This document shows positions 47,382-56,905 of a stretch of 64,000 nt of DNA, piece after piece. The DNA is taken from the NCBI RefSeq assembly GCF_011455695.1, contig NZ_CP015030.1, positions 744,001 through 808,000 on the forward strand, given 5' to 3'. Origin of the DNA: Mannheimia granulomatis. Its GTDB lineage: Bacteria; Pseudomonadota; Gammaproteobacteria; Enterobacterales; Pasteurellaceae. Under the pieces are notes generated by a model, which was given only the letters and a program-made list of their open reading frames with translations, was not told the DNA's origin and did no database searches. The position numbers were made by a program, and so were the translations under genes. The first letter of the stretch is position 1. Each line of letters opens with the position of its first letter.

Positions 47382-47903
47382 TTAGAATGGAATATCATCA
47401 TCAAAATTATTCATCACAGGTTCAGCTTGAGATGCTGGTTTTGATTGCTGTGGTGTTGAGTTTGAGGTTTGACTATAACCATAATTACTATTACCTTGAC
47501 TATAGCTGTTGCCTGCCGGTGCTGAGCTGCCCCAACTGCCCGGTTGGTTACCCATTTCACTACCTTGGTTACGACCACCTAGCATTTGTAAAACATCACC
47601 TTGAATTTCAGTAGTATATCTGTCTTGCCCATTTTGATCTTGCCATTTACGAGTGCGTAGGCGACCTTCGACATAAACCTGTGAGCCTTTACGTAAATAT
47701 TGACCACAAACCTCAGCTTGACGGCGGTAAAATACGATTCGATGCCATTCTGTTATCTCACGGCGTTCACCGGTATTTTTATCTGTCCAACTCTCAGATG
47801 TTGCAACGCTAATGTTTGCAACTGCTTCGCCGTTTGGCATTGTACGCATTTCAGGGTCGTTACCTAGGTTTCCGACAATAATTACTTTATTGATACCAGC
47901 CAT
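47382..47903 (-). CDS. ssb: Single-stranded DNA-binding protein
   Basis: SSB coats single-stranded DNA and recruits repair and replication proteins through its tail. The 173-aa protein has an OB-fold (1-112) starting [20 protein letters not shown], with [18 protein letters not shown] and [15 protein letters not shown], a Gln/Ser/Gly-rich linker, and the acidic tip NNFDDDIPF. It is divergent from uvrA with a shared SOS box, as in E. coli. Confidence 0.98.
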   Translation of the reverse strand: MAGINKVIIVGNLGNDPEMRTMPNGEAVANISVATSESWTDKNTGERREITEWHRIVFYRRQAEVCGQYLRKGSQVYVEGRLRTRKWQDQNGQDRYTTEIQGDVLQMLGGRNQGSEMGNQPGSWGSSAPAGNSYSQGNSNYGYSQTSNSTPQQSKPASQAEPVMNNFDDDIPF

Positions 47904-47980
47904 AAAATCCTCTGTGATTCAATTAATTAATAAATTCGAAAACATTCTACCGTAAAATTAGAAAGTTGAATATAAGAAAA

Positions 47981-47996
47981 CTGATATTTTGTACAG
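47981..47996. promoter_or_regulatory. Predicted LexA (SOS) box between ssb and uvrA
   Basis: CTG-ATATTTTGTA-CAG has the CTG-N10-CAG form of LexA boxes, with flanking A and T extending the palindrome. It lies 58 bp before the uvrA ATG and 78 bp before ssb, so it could control both. Confidence 0.7.
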
Positions 47997-48053
47997 TTTT
48001 ATGAAAATATGCGATAATGATCGAAAATTTAGCACACTAAATCGGACGAAAAA

Positions 48054-50882
48054 ATGCAATATATCGATATTCGCGGAGCAAGAACGCATAATTTAAAAAA
48101 TATTAATTTAACTTTACCTAGAGATAAATTTATCGTCATTACCGGGCTGTCCGGCTCGGGAAAATCCTCTTTAGCTTTTGATACGCTCTATGCAGAAGGA
48201 CAACGCCGTTACGTTGAATCACTTTCAGCCTATGCCCGCCAATTTCTTTCGCTAATGGAAAAACCGGATGTTGATCATATCGAGGGGCTTTCTCCGGCAA
48301 TTTCCATTGAGCAAAAATCCACTTCACATAACCCTCGTTCTACGGTAGGAACAGTTACGGAAATTCATGACTATTTGCGTTTATTGTTTGCTCGAGTGGG
48401 GGAGCCTCGTTGCCCTGAACATGATGTACCACTTGCAGCGCAAACTATTTCTCAAATGGTTGATAGAGTATTGGAGGAGCCTGAAGGCAAGCGTTTAATG
48501 TTACTTGCCCCTGTGGTGAAAGATCGTAAAGGTGAACACGTAAAATTATTGGAAAATTTGACCGCTAGTGGTTATTTAAGAGCAAGGATTGATGGTGAAA
48601 TTTGTGATCTTTCAGATCCACCTGCATTAGAACTACAGAAAAAACATACTATTGAAGTTGTGGTTGATCGCTTTAAAGTAAGACCAGATTTGGCAACTCG
48701 TTTAGCCGAATCTTTTGAAACAGCGTTAGAACTGTCCGGTTCTACAGCGATTATTGCGGATATGGATGATCCAACAGCAGAAGAAATTGTGTTTTCTTCC
48801 AGCTTTGCTTGCCCGCATTGTGGCTATTCGTTGCATGAATTAGAGCCTCGCTTGTTTTCCTTTAATAACCCGGCAGGGGCTTGCCCGACTTGTGATGGTT
48901 TGGGCGTTGAGCAATTTTTTGATGAGAAAAAAGTGATTCAGAATTACGATGTTTCGTTAGCTTCTGGCGCTATTAAAGGCTGGGATCGCCGTAGTTTCTA
49001 TTATTTCGGGTTATTGAAGGCAGTTGCCGAGCATTATGGTTTTGATTTAGAAACACCATTTGGTCAGTTACCGAAAAAATATCAACAAATTATTTTAAAT
49101 GGTAGCAAAGAAGAAATTGAGTTCGTTTATGTGAACGATCGAGGTGATAAAGTCAAACGCAAGCACCTTTTTGAGGGGGTGTTGAATAATATGGCTCGTC
49201 GCTATAAAGAAACAGAATCAAACTCCGTGCGAGAAGAGTTGGCAAAATATATTAACACTCGCCCTTGTGTGGAGTGTGAAGGTTCCCGACTTCGCCGTGA
49301 GGCTCGCTATGTATTTTTAGATAAAACCAATTTGCCGATGGTATCTGAAAAAAGTATTGGTGAGGCATTAACTTTCTTTGAAGAGATTAAGCTTTCAGGG
49401 CAAAAAGAGAAAATTGCCGAGAAGATCTTAAAAGAAATTCGCGAGCGTTTGCAGTTTTTAGTTAATGTTGGTTTGAATTATCTCTCGCTTTCCCGTTCGG
49501 CAGAAACTCTATCAGGAGGGGAGGCTCAACGAATCCGTCTTGCCAGCCAAATTGGTGCCGGCTTGGTAGGCGTAATGTATGTGTTGGATGAACCTTCTAT
49601 CGGATTACACCAGCGAGATAACGAACGCCTACTTAATACTTTAGTGCATTTACGCAATTTAGGTAACACCGTGATTGTGGTTGAACACGATGAAGATGCG
49701 ATTCGAGCCGCTGATCATATTGTGGATATTGGTCCGGGGGCCGGTGTTCATGGTGGGCAAGTTATTGCTCAAGGCACAGCAGCCGAGATTATGCAAATTG
49801 ATGACTCTATTACAGGGCAGTTTTTATCCGGCAAGCAGAAAATTGAGATCCCCGCTCAAAGAGTACCTTATGACGGTTCGAAATTACTGACTTTAACAGG
49901 TGCAAGCGGCAATAACTTGAAAAAGGTGAAGCTTGAAATTCCGGTGGGTTTATTCACTTGTATTACCGGCGTGTCGGGTTCGGGTAAATCGACTTTAATC
50001 AATGATACTTTGTTCCCGCTTGCCCAAAATGCGTTGAACCGTGCGGAAAACAGCGATGTTGCCCCTTATGAATCCATTGATGGCTTATCGCATTTCGATA
50101 AAGTAATTGATATCGACCAAAGTCCGATTGGGCGAACACCACGTTCTAATCCGGCAACTTACACAGGTTTGTTCACCCCAATTCGTGAACTTTTTGCTGG
50201 CACGCAAGAGGCACGAGCCAGAGGCTACAACGTTGGGCGGTTTAGCTTTAACGTAAGAGGAGGACGATGCGAAGCTTGTCAAGGCGATGGTGTAATTAAG
50301 GTAGAGATGCACTTTTTACCGGATGTTTATGTGCCGTGCGACCATTGTAAAGGTAAGCGTTATAACCGTGAAACTTTGGAAATTCGCTATAAAGGTAAAA
50401 CAATTCATCAAGTACTGGATATGACAGTAGAAGAGGCAAGAGAGTTTTTTGCTCCTGTTCCAATGATTGCTCGTAAACTACAAACTTTGATGGATGTGGG
50501 CTTGTCTTATATCCGTTTAGGGCAATCTTCTACCACACTGTCAGGCGGTGAAGCACAACGGGTGAAATTAGCGACCGAGCTTTCTAAACGAGATACAGGT
50601 AAAACACTCTATATTCTTGATGAGCCAACAACAGGCTTACATTTTGCGGATATTAAGCAATTATTATCGGTATTACATCGCTTGCGTGATCAAGGAAATA
50701 CTATTGTGGTGATCGAACATAATTTAGATGTGATTAAAACCGCAGACTGGATTGTCGATCTTGGCCCGGAAGGCGGTAGCGGCGGTGGTGAAATTATCGC
50801 AACCGGCACACCGGAACAGGTGGCTAAAGACAAGCGTTCTCACACTGCAAGATTCTTGAAAGAAATATTGGCGAAGGGCTAA
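48054..50882 (+). CDS. uvrA: Excinuclease ABC subunit A
   Basis: UvrA detects DNA lesions with UvrB in nucleotide excision repair. The 942-aa protein has two ABC ATPase halves: Walker [21 protein letters not shown] (about 31-50) and [17 protein letters not shown] (about 640-656), and two signatures [16 protein letters not shown] and [16 protein letters not shown]. Zinc ligands are [20 protein letters not shown] with CPTCDG (about 253-280) and CEACQGDG with CDHCKG (about 739-766). The start [16 protein letters not shown] is canonical. Confidence 0.99.
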   Translation: MQYIDIRGARTHNLKNINLTLPRDKFIVITGLSGSGKSSLAFDTLYAEGQRRYVESLSAYARQFLSLMEKPDVDHIEGLSPAISIEQKSTSHNPRSTVGTVTEIHDYLRLLFARVGEPRCPEHDVPLAAQTISQMVDRVLEEPEGKRLMLLAPVVKDRKGEHVKLLENLTASGYLRARIDGEICDLSDPPALELQKKHTIEVVVDRFKVRPDLATRLAESFETALELSGSTAIIADMDDPTAEEIVFSSSFACPHCGYSLHELEPRLFSFNNPAGACPTCDGLGVEQFFDEKKVIQNYDVSLASGAIKGWDRRSFYYFGLLKAVAEHYGFDLETPFGQLPKKYQQIILNGSKEEIEFVYVNDRGDKVKRKHLFEGVLNNMARRYKETESNSVREELAKYINTRPCVECEGSRLRREARYVFLDKTNLPMVSEKSIGEALTFFEEIKLSGQKEKIAEKILKEIRERLQFLVNVGLNYLSLSRSAETLSGGEAQRIRLASQIGAGLVGVMYVLDEPSIGLHQRDNERLLNTLVHLRNLGNTVIVVEHDEDAIRAADHIVDIGPGAGVHGGQVIAQGTAAEIMQIDDSITGQFLSGKQKIEIPAQRVPYDGSKLLTLTGASGNNLKKVKLEIPVGLFTCITGVSGSGKSTLINDTLFPLAQNALNRAENSDVAPYESIDGLSHFDKVIDIDQSPIGRTPRSNPATYTGLFTPIRELFAGTQEARARGYNVGRFSFNVRGGRCEACQGDGVIKVEMHFLPDVYVPCDHCKGKRYNRETLEIRYKGKTIHQVLDMTVEEAREFFAPVPMIARKLQTLMDVGLSYIRLGQSSTTLSGGEAQRVKLATELSKRDTGKTLYILDEPTTGLHFADIKQLLSVLHRLRDQGNTIVVIEHNLDVIKTADWIVDLGPEGGSGGGEIIATGTPEQVAKDKRSHTARFLKEILAKG

Positions 50883-50890
50883 TCTTGGGT

Positions 50891-50954
50891 ACAAGCGGTT
50901 ATATTTTTCTAAAATTTTGCAATTGCAAAAAATACTAAAAATATAACCGCTTGT
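50891..50954. terminator. Inverted uptake-signal pair between uvrA and sulP
   Basis: Two near full-length opposite copies meet at TTTTGCAATTGCAAAA. Cores are ACAAGCGGT (50891-50899) and ACCGCTTGT (50946-50954), with stem ACAAGCGGTTATATTTTT against AAAAATATAACCGCTTGT, then T8. It serves convergent uvrA and sulP. Confidence 0.88.
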
Positions 50955-50968
50955 TTTTTTATCATTAT

Positions 50969-52714
50969 TTAATTTTGTTGCAATTCCGCCTGCCTAATCT
51001 TTTCAAAAACAGATTCCAAATCACTACTGAATTGAATTTGCTGAATTTCCGGTACGATTTTTTGCGAACGCACTAACATTCGCATCGGCTGAAATTGTAC
51101 ATTGCTCATATAAAGCTTCTGGTGCGGTAACATATGCTGCACAAAGCGAGTGAGAGCATGAATGCCTCCTGCATCAAGTACCGTAACCGCATCGCATTGT
51201 AAAACGATATGTTTGATTTCTTGGTCGGTATGAATGGTTTTTTCGTGTAAATCAGCAAATAAATTATCAGCAGCGGCAAAAAAGAGAGGGCCACTGATTC
51301 GATAAACTAAAGCATCTGCCAAATCTTGCGGTGCTGCCATTTCAATCGTTTTTGTCATTTCTGCAATGGTACGGATGAATAATAGGCTTGCCAGCAACAC
51401 GCCAACTGTAATTGCAATAACCATATCAAATAATACAGTCAACGTAATACAAGTGATTAACACCGCAATTTCATTTTTTCCTGAACGGCGAATGAGCTGA
51501 ATAATTTGAGGAATATCCGCCATATTCCACGCAACAACCAGTAATAAGGCTGCCATTGATGAAAGCGGTAAGTAAGAGAGTGCTTTAGCAAAGAACAATA
51601 ATGCAAATAAAACCAGTAACGCATGAACCATGCTGGATATTGGCGAAACTGCACCTGATCTTACATTAGCTGCTGAACGTGCAATAGCTGCTGTTGCAGT
51701 AATACCGCCTAAAAATGGTGAGGCAATATTGCCTAGCCCTTGTGCGAGTAATTCATTGTTGGAATGGTGTTTTGTATTGGTCATGTTGTCGCAAACTACC
51801 GCACATAATAGTGATTCAATCGCACCAAGCATAGCCATTGAAAAAGCTGCAGGTAATAATGCTTGAAGGGTTGTGAGATTCCAATTAACTTTTTCCCCTT
51901 GTGGATTAGGAATATTCCAAGGCAGTGTAAATTCCGGTAGTACACTTGGAATACCATATCCAATCGTGCCATCCGGCAGAACATATTGGAAAGCTGTGCC
52001 AATGGTTGCGACATGATACCCAAACGAAATAAGTAATAGCGATAAAAGCGTGCCGATAATTACCGCAGGTAAATGCCCCGGAATCGGTAATCTTAATTTA
52101 TGCCAGTGAGTCAATATGAAAAAAGTCACGATACCGACTAAGGTATCTGCCCAGTTTATCGTAGGTAAGGCGGTCACAAGCGTATTGATCTTCCCGATAT
52201 AGTGTTCGGGCATCTCACTAACGGTTAAACCTAGAAAATCTTTAATTTGAAGGGTCGAAATCACAATACCTATTCCACAGGTAAAGCCTAAGGTAACCGG
52301 GAGAGGAATATACTCAATTAAACGTCCTAAACGTAGTAATGCCATTAACACTAAGATAATGCCCGACAGCAACGTTGCCATTAAAAGTCCGCTTAAACCG
52401 AATTGTTGTGTAACAGGGTATAAAATAACCACAAATGCAGCTGTTGGACCTGAAATATTAAACCTTGAACCACCCGTTAAGGCTATTACAAAACCTGCCA
52501 CAATTGCCGTGTATAAGCCATGTTGTGGTGGCACGCCGCTAGCAATTGCCAATGCCATAGAAAGAGGAATAGCAATAACGCCAACGGTTAAGCCGGCAAT
52601 AATATCTCTTACTAAATGTTTTTGAGTATAGCCTGCCTGAAAAGCATCTTTTAATGCACTAAAAGGTTTGACGGCTAGAAAGGTATTTTTTGTTAGAAAC
52701 CATTTGTTTAGCAT
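50969..52714 (-). CDS. SulP-family anion transporter with STAS domain
   Basis: An inner-membrane SLC26/SulP transporter for sulfate, bicarbonate or dicarboxylates; the substrate cannot be read from sequence. The 581-aa protein has about 14 membrane segments (about 30-440), including the family signature [20 protein letters not shown] (about 42-61) and [20 protein letters not shown]. The C-terminal STAS domain (about 460-570) contains [20 protein letters not shown]. The E. coli homolog class is DauA/YchM. It is a single gene convergent with uvrA and divergent from the ABC pair. Confidence 0.92.
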   Translation of the reverse strand: MLNKWFLTKNTFLAVKPFSALKDAFQAGYTQKHLVRDIIAGLTVGVIAIPLSMALAIASGVPPQHGLYTAIVAGFVIALTGGSRFNISGPTAAFVVILYPVTQQFGLSGLLMATLLSGIILVLMALLRLGRLIEYIPLPVTLGFTCGIGIVISTLQIKDFLGLTVSEMPEHYIGKINTLVTALPTINWADTLVGIVTFFILTHWHKLRLPIPGHLPAVIIGTLLSLLLISFGYHVATIGTAFQYVLPDGTIGYGIPSVLPEFTLPWNIPNPQGEKVNWNLTTLQALLPAAFSMAMLGAIESLLCAVVCDNMTNTKHHSNNELLAQGLGNIASPFLGGITATAAIARSAANVRSGAVSPISSMVHALLVLFALLFFAKALSYLPLSSMAALLLVVAWNMADIPQIIQLIRRSGKNEIAVLITCITLTVLFDMVIAITVGVLLASLLFIRTIAEMTKTIEMAAPQDLADALVYRISGPLFFAAADNLFADLHEKTIHTDQEIKHIVLQCDAVTVLDAGGIHALTRFVQHMLPHQKLYMSNVQFQPMRMLVRSQKIVPEIQQIQFSSDLESVFEKIRQAELQQN

Positions 52715-52923
52715 AGGTCATCCAATATCAATAGAATTTTGAGTTAATTTTACTGCAGTTATATAAATTAATTTTGAGCTAACGCAATAAATAATAAGAA
52801 AATGCAAATAAATATAAAGATGATTTATGACTGAAGAAAGCGGTCATTTTTTTCGAAAAAGTTGCAAATATAAATAATTAGCTGATTTTATCTTTAAAAT
52901 AGCGTAAAATGCCGCATAAATTT

Positions 52924-52941
52924 GTACTACTATAGTAGTGC
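52924..52941. promoter_or_regulatory. Predicted TrpR operator of the ABC transporter
   Basis: GTACTA-CTATAG-TAGTGC is an 18-bp near-palindrome whose inner 14 bases (ACTACTATAGTAGT) are perfect. It shares TTTGTACTACT, TAGT and TTTAT with the site at 33255. It lies 43 bp before the permease ATG. Confidence 0.7.
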
Positions 52942-52983
52942 GTTTATTTTCAATTTATTTAACTGTAATAAAATAACAAACAA

Positions 52984-53916
52984 ATGGACAGTATTATTCA
53001 TTTTCTTAGTTCGTTTTTAACGAATATCACCTGGATTGGTGCCTTAGAGCTAGGCTTAATTTATGCCCTTGTTGCTTTAGGTGTGCTGATTTCCTATAAA
53101 ATTCTCGATTTTCCCGATTTAACCGCAGACGGCAGTTTCCCTTTAGGTGGTGCGGTGTGTGTGATCAGTATTTTAAATCAAGTTGATCCTTGGCTTGCCA
53201 CGCTATACGGTACCTTAGCCGGCGCGGTGGCAGGAGTGATTACCGCGAGTTTGCATATCGGCTTTAAAATTGAAAAATTGCTTGCCAGTATTTTGATGAT
53301 GATAGCACTTTATTCCATAAACTTACGCATTATGGGAATGCCGAATATCGCAATTCTTGGTGAAACTACGATTTATGATGTGATGCTGATTGAAAATGAT
53401 CTGCAACTGGCATTAGTACGATTAGTAATGGCATTGTTGGTTGTAGTAATTGTGAAATGCTTGTTCGATCTGTTTTTTGCAACGGAAACCGGCTTAGCAA
53501 TTAGGGCCACCGGCACAAACAGCCGAATGGCTAAAGCACAAGGCATTGCTGTGAATAAAATGACTATTCTGGGTATGGCAATTTCTAATGCTTTAATTGC
53601 ATTAGGCGGTGCTTTATATGTGCAAAGTAATGGCGGAGTGGATATTTCTATCGGTGTGGGAACTATTGTTATCGGGCTTGCGGCAGTGATTATCGGTGAA
53701 GCAATATTCTCGGTAAAACGCATTATTTGGCTCACATTTGCCGTGATTATCGGCTCAGTGTTATACCGCTGCTTTATTGCGCTTGCCTTGAACAACGAAA
53801 CTTTAAACGGCGTCGGTTTTGGACCTCAAGATTTAAATTTAATTACTGCTTTACTTGTAGTAATTGTGCTAGCTTTGCCAAGAATCAAGCAAACATTTGT
53901 GAGCAAAAGGAGGTAA
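52984..53916 (+). CDS. ABC transporter permease, possible tryptophan importer
   Basis: A 310-aa permease of the branched-chain/ribose type, closest by eye to the uncharacterised COG4120 group that includes streptococcal TrpY. It has about 8-9 membrane helices, the signature DFPDLTADGSFPLGGAV (about 43-59), and the cytoplasmic EAA-like block AIRATGTNSRMAKAQGI (about 172-188). The ATPase follows after 1 base. No solute-binding protein is adjacent. The TrpR-like operator upstream suggests tryptophan or a related aromatic compound; this is inference. Confidence 0.85.
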   Translation: MDSIIHFLSSFLTNITWIGALELGLIYALVALGVLISYKILDFPDLTADGSFPLGGAVCVISILNQVDPWLATLYGTLAGAVAGVITASLHIGFKIEKLLASILMMIALYSINLRIMGMPNIAILGETTIYDVMLIENDLQLALVRLVMALLVVVIVKCLFDLFFATETGLAIRATGTNSRMAKAQGIAVNKMTILGMAISNALIALGGALYVQSNGGVDISIGVGTIVIGLAAVIIGEAIFSVKRIIWLTFAVIIGSVLYRCFIALALNNETLNGVGFGPQDLNLITALLVVIVLALPRIKQTFVSKRR

Positions 53917-53917
53917 T

Positions 53918-54715
53918 ATGATTGAATTAAATAACCTATTTATTACCTTCAATAAAGGCACTGCAATTGAGAATCCGGTTTTGCGTGGCTTATCATTAAA
54001 AGTTGAACAAGGTGAGTTTGTTTCTGTTATTGGCAGCAACGGAGCAGGTAAATCTACGATGCTAAATGCTATTAGCGGAGATTGCGAAGTAGATTCGGGC
54101 GAAATTTTAATTCAGGGCAATAAAGTGAATAACACTACCACTTGGCAGCGAGCAAACCAAGTGGCAAGAGTATTCCAAGACCCAATGGCAGGCACCTGTG
54201 AAAGCCTAACGATTGAAGAAAATATGGCTCTTGCTTATCAGCGTGGTGGTAAACGTGGTTTGGGTTTTGCAATTAGACGCCAGATGCGCGAATTGTTCAA
54301 AGAAAAACTCTCACTTTTAGGATTAGGCTTAGAAAATCGTTTAACAGATCAGATGGGAAGATTGTCCGGAGGACAACGCCAAGCGGTAAGTTTATTAATG
54401 GCCTCTCTCCAACCGTCTAATATTTTATTACTCGATGAGCATACTGCAGCTTTAGATCCGAAAACTACCGACTTCGTGTTGGAATTAACCAATAAAATTG
54501 TGCGGGAGCAGAAGTTAACCACTCTTATGGTAACGCATTCCATGCGTCAAGCGTTAGATTATGGCGATCGTACGGTAATGCTGCACCAAGGGCAGGTCGC
54601 CTTTGATGTTTCAGGAGAGCAGCGTAAAAAAATGGATGTTCCTGATTTACTGGAACTGTTTCAACAAAATCGTCACGAGCAACTCAGTGATGATGGTTTA
54701 TTATTAGGAAACTGA
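53918..54715 (+). CDS. ABC transporter ATP-binding protein, partner of the permease
   Basis: A 265-aa ATPase of the COG1101 type that pairs with COG4120 permeases. Walker A is GSNGAGKST (about 39-47), Q-loop VARVFQDPMAG, signature LSGGQRQAV (about 144-152), and Walker B ILLLDEHTAAL with His after Glu, as in this subfamily, then switch His in VTHSMRQAL. The ribosome site AAAGGAGGTAAT is strong, overlapping the permease end. The unit is closed by an inverted uptake-signal pair. Confidence 0.9.
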   Translation: MIELNNLFITFNKGTAIENPVLRGLSLKVEQGEFVSVIGSNGAGKSTMLNAISGDCEVDSGEILIQGNKVNNTTTWQRANQVARVFQDPMAGTCESLTIEENMALAYQRGGKRGLGFAIRRQMRELFKEKLSLLGLGLENRLTDQMGRLSGGQRQAVSLLMASLQPSNILLLDEHTAALDPKTTDFVLELTNKIVREQKLTTLMVTHSMRQALDYGDRTVMLHQGQVAFDVSGEQRKKMDVPDLLELFQQNRHEQLSDDGLLLGN

Positions 54716-54729
54716 CAAATTACTATTCT

Positions 54730-54774
54730 ACAAGCGGTTTTTTTGTAAAATCTTTTGCAAATTCAACCGCTTGT
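54730..54774 (+). terminator. Inverted uptake-signal pair before yoaA
   Basis: ACAAGCGGTTTT (54730-54741) with the opposite core ACCGCTTGT (54766-54774), enclosing TTTTGCAAATT, followed by CTTATTTT. It ends only 10 bp before the yoaA ATG, so yoaA has little room for its own promoter outside it. Confidence 0.75.
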
Positions 54775-54784
54775 CTTATTTTAA

Positions 54785-56713
54785 ATGACAAAATACGACG
54801 ATAAAATTTTCAATGCGTTTAGTGAAGACGGTTTATTAAGCCAAAATATCAAAGGCTTTCGCCCACGGGAAGCACAGTTAGAAATGGCCCAAGCGGTCGG
54901 AAAAGCAGTTAAATTTGCTACTCCTGTGGTGGTTGAAGCAGGTACCGGTACGGGCAAAACCTTTGCTTATTTGGTGCCAGCACTGTTGTCTGGCAAGAAG
55001 ACGATTGTCTCCACTGGTTCAAAAAACCTACAAGATCAGCTTTTTAATCGAGATCTCCCTACTATTCAAAAAGCCTTGAAATATAAAGGTAAAGTGGCTT
55101 TGTTGAAGGGGCGGGCAAACTATCTCTGTCTAGAGCGATTGGATCAAGTTGTGGCGATGGGGGTATTAGGTGATAAATCTGTCCTTGCCGATTTGAAAAA
55201 GGTCACTAAGTGGCAAAATTCGACTAAAAGCGGTGATCTCAGCGAATGTGTTACGATTGCTGAGGATAGCCCGATTTTACCACAATTAGTGAGTACAACT
55301 GAAAGCTGTTTAGGCTCTGATTGCCCGCATTTTAAAGATTGCTATGTGGTACAGGCGCGCCGTAAGGCAATGGAGGCTGATGTGGTTGTCGTTAATCATC
55401 ATCTGTTTTGTGCTGATATGGCGGTGAAAGAAACTGGCTTTGGTGAGCTTATCCCTGAAGCAGAGTTGGTGATTTTCGATGAGGCCCATCAACTACCTGA
55501 CATCGCTAGCCAATATTTCGGACAATCGCTTTCTTCCCGCCAACTTTTTGATATTTGCAAAGACACTAATATTGTTTATCGCACCGAATTAAAAGATGCG
55601 GCTCAATTAGGTAAAGCTTCAGATCACCTGACTAAAGTGGTGCAAGATTTCCGTTTATTGATTGGCGGAGAAGGGCAAATTCGGGGGAATTTGCGAGAGC
55701 TGTTTCGCGACCAAAAAGTAGTAGATGGCTTGGTGAAAGTATCGGAAAATATTGATTTTTTAAGTGAAGTAGTGAAGAAATCGCTAGGACGTTCGGAAAC
55801 TTTGGATAAAATTTTTGAACGCTTGGCGGAAGTAAAAGTTCAACTGAAAAAATTAATGGACACTAGCGTAACAGGCTATTGCTATTGGTATGAGGTTAAT
55901 GGTCGATCTTTCGGGTTGCATATTACGCCTTTAACGGTGGCAGATAAATTTGGTGAGCAGCTCAAAAATCAAAAAATTGGCTGGGTGTTTACTTCTGCGA
56001 CGCTAGAGGTTGGTGGCAATTTTAACCATTTTTGTCAACGCTTAGGCATTGAAAATGCTGAGCAATTGGTGTTACAAAGCCCGTTTGATTATCAAAATCA
56101 ATCATTGCTTTGTGTGCCACGCTACTTGCCGGATACTAACAAAGCTCATACTTTAAGTGCATTAGGGCAGATGTTGCAGCCTGTGATTGAGGCTAACAAC
56201 GGACGTTGTTTTTTACTTTGCACCTCTTATTATATGATGAGGGGTTTGGCAGACTTTTTGCGAGAGCATAGTTCGCTAAATGTACTGTTGCAAGGTGAAA
56301 CCAGCAAGAGCCGTTTGTTAGAAAAATTCGTGAAGGAAGATAATTCGGTTTTAGTTGCTACCCAAAGTTTTTGGGAAGGAATTGATGTGAGGGGTGATGA
56401 TTTATCTTTGGTGATTATCGATAAATTACCTTTTTCTTCACCGGACGAGCCATTGCTAAAAGCACGAATGGAAGATTGCAAACTGCAAGGTGGTGAGCCG
56501 TTTAACGATATTCAGATCCCAGAGGCTGTTATCACTCTAAAACAAGGGGTAGGACGCTTAATTCGTGATGTGAGCGACCGAGGTGTGGTGATTATTTGTG
56601 ATTCCCGTTTAGTAATGCGAAATTACGGTCAAACTTTCTTGAAAAGTTTGCCGCCATCTAAACGTACGCGAGATTTGAATTTGGTGATTCAATTTCTTAA
56701 AGAGGCAAACTAA
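54785..56713 (+). CDS. yoaA: DinG-family helicase YoaA
   Basis: An XPD-like superfamily 2 helicase, 642 aa, closer in length to E. coli YoaA (636) than DinG (716). YoaA partners with HolC at damaged forks. Motifs: Walker A EAGTGTGKTFAYLVP (about 51-65), iron-sulfur cysteines in YLCLERL, SCLGSDCPHFKDC (about 116-188), DEAH in VIFDEAHQLPD (about 229-239), SATLEVGG and the C-terminal QGVGRLIRDVSDRG (about 587-600). No SOS box is visible upstream. A near-core uptake variant (CCAAGCGGT) lies in the first 120 bases. Confidence 0.88.
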   Translation: MTKYDDKIFNAFSEDGLLSQNIKGFRPREAQLEMAQAVGKAVKFATPVVVEAGTGTGKTFAYLVPALLSGKKTIVSTGSKNLQDQLFNRDLPTIQKALKYKGKVALLKGRANYLCLERLDQVVAMGVLGDKSVLADLKKVTKWQNSTKSGDLSECVTIAEDSPILPQLVSTTESCLGSDCPHFKDCYVVQARRKAMEADVVVVNHHLFCADMAVKETGFGELIPEAELVIFDEAHQLPDIASQYFGQSLSSRQLFDICKDTNIVYRTELKDAAQLGKASDHLTKVVQDFRLLIGGEGQIRGNLRELFRDQKVVDGLVKVSENIDFLSEVVKKSLGRSETLDKIFERLAEVKVQLKKLMDTSVTGYCYWYEVNGRSFGLHITPLTVADKFGEQLKNQKIGWVFTSATLEVGGNFNHFCQRLGIENAEQLVLQSPFDYQNQSLLCVPRYLPDTNKAHTLSALGQMLQPVIEANNGRCFLLCTSYYMMRGLADFLREHSSLNVLLQGETSKSRLLEKFVKEDNSVLVATQSFWEGIDVRGDDLSLVIIDKLPFSSPDEPLLKARMEDCKLQGGEPFNDIQIPEAVITLKQGVGRLIRDVSDRGVVIICDSRLVMRNYGQTFLKSLPPSKRTRDLNLVIQFLKEAN

Positions 56714-56722
56714 ATATTGGTT

Positions 56723-56780
56723 ACAAGCGGTCATATTTTTCTTAAATTTTGCAAAAAATTACATAAAAATGACCGCTTGT
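56723..56780 (+). terminator. Inverted uptake-signal pair after yoaA
   Basis: ACAAGCGGTCATATTTTT (56723-56740) against the opposite copy ending ACCGCTTGT (56772-56780), TTTTGCAAAAAA at the tip. The stem reaches at least 13 bp (ACAAGCGGTCATA-type pairing with one or two mismatches). Confidence 0.78.
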
Positions 56781-56905
56781 TTGAGGTTATATCTGCTTAA
56801 TCCAAACAAAATTTGCTTAAATGCTGAACATCCTTTGGCTTTATTTGGTAACTGATTGAAATCAAGGTACAATAGAGCCAATTTTTAATTAAAGATTGAA
56901 TTAGA

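Noticed and set aside
47253..47444. 63-aa plus-strand frame overlapping the ssb end
   Set aside because: Covers the ssb terminator and the ssb C-terminus; no family resemblance, and no ribosome site.
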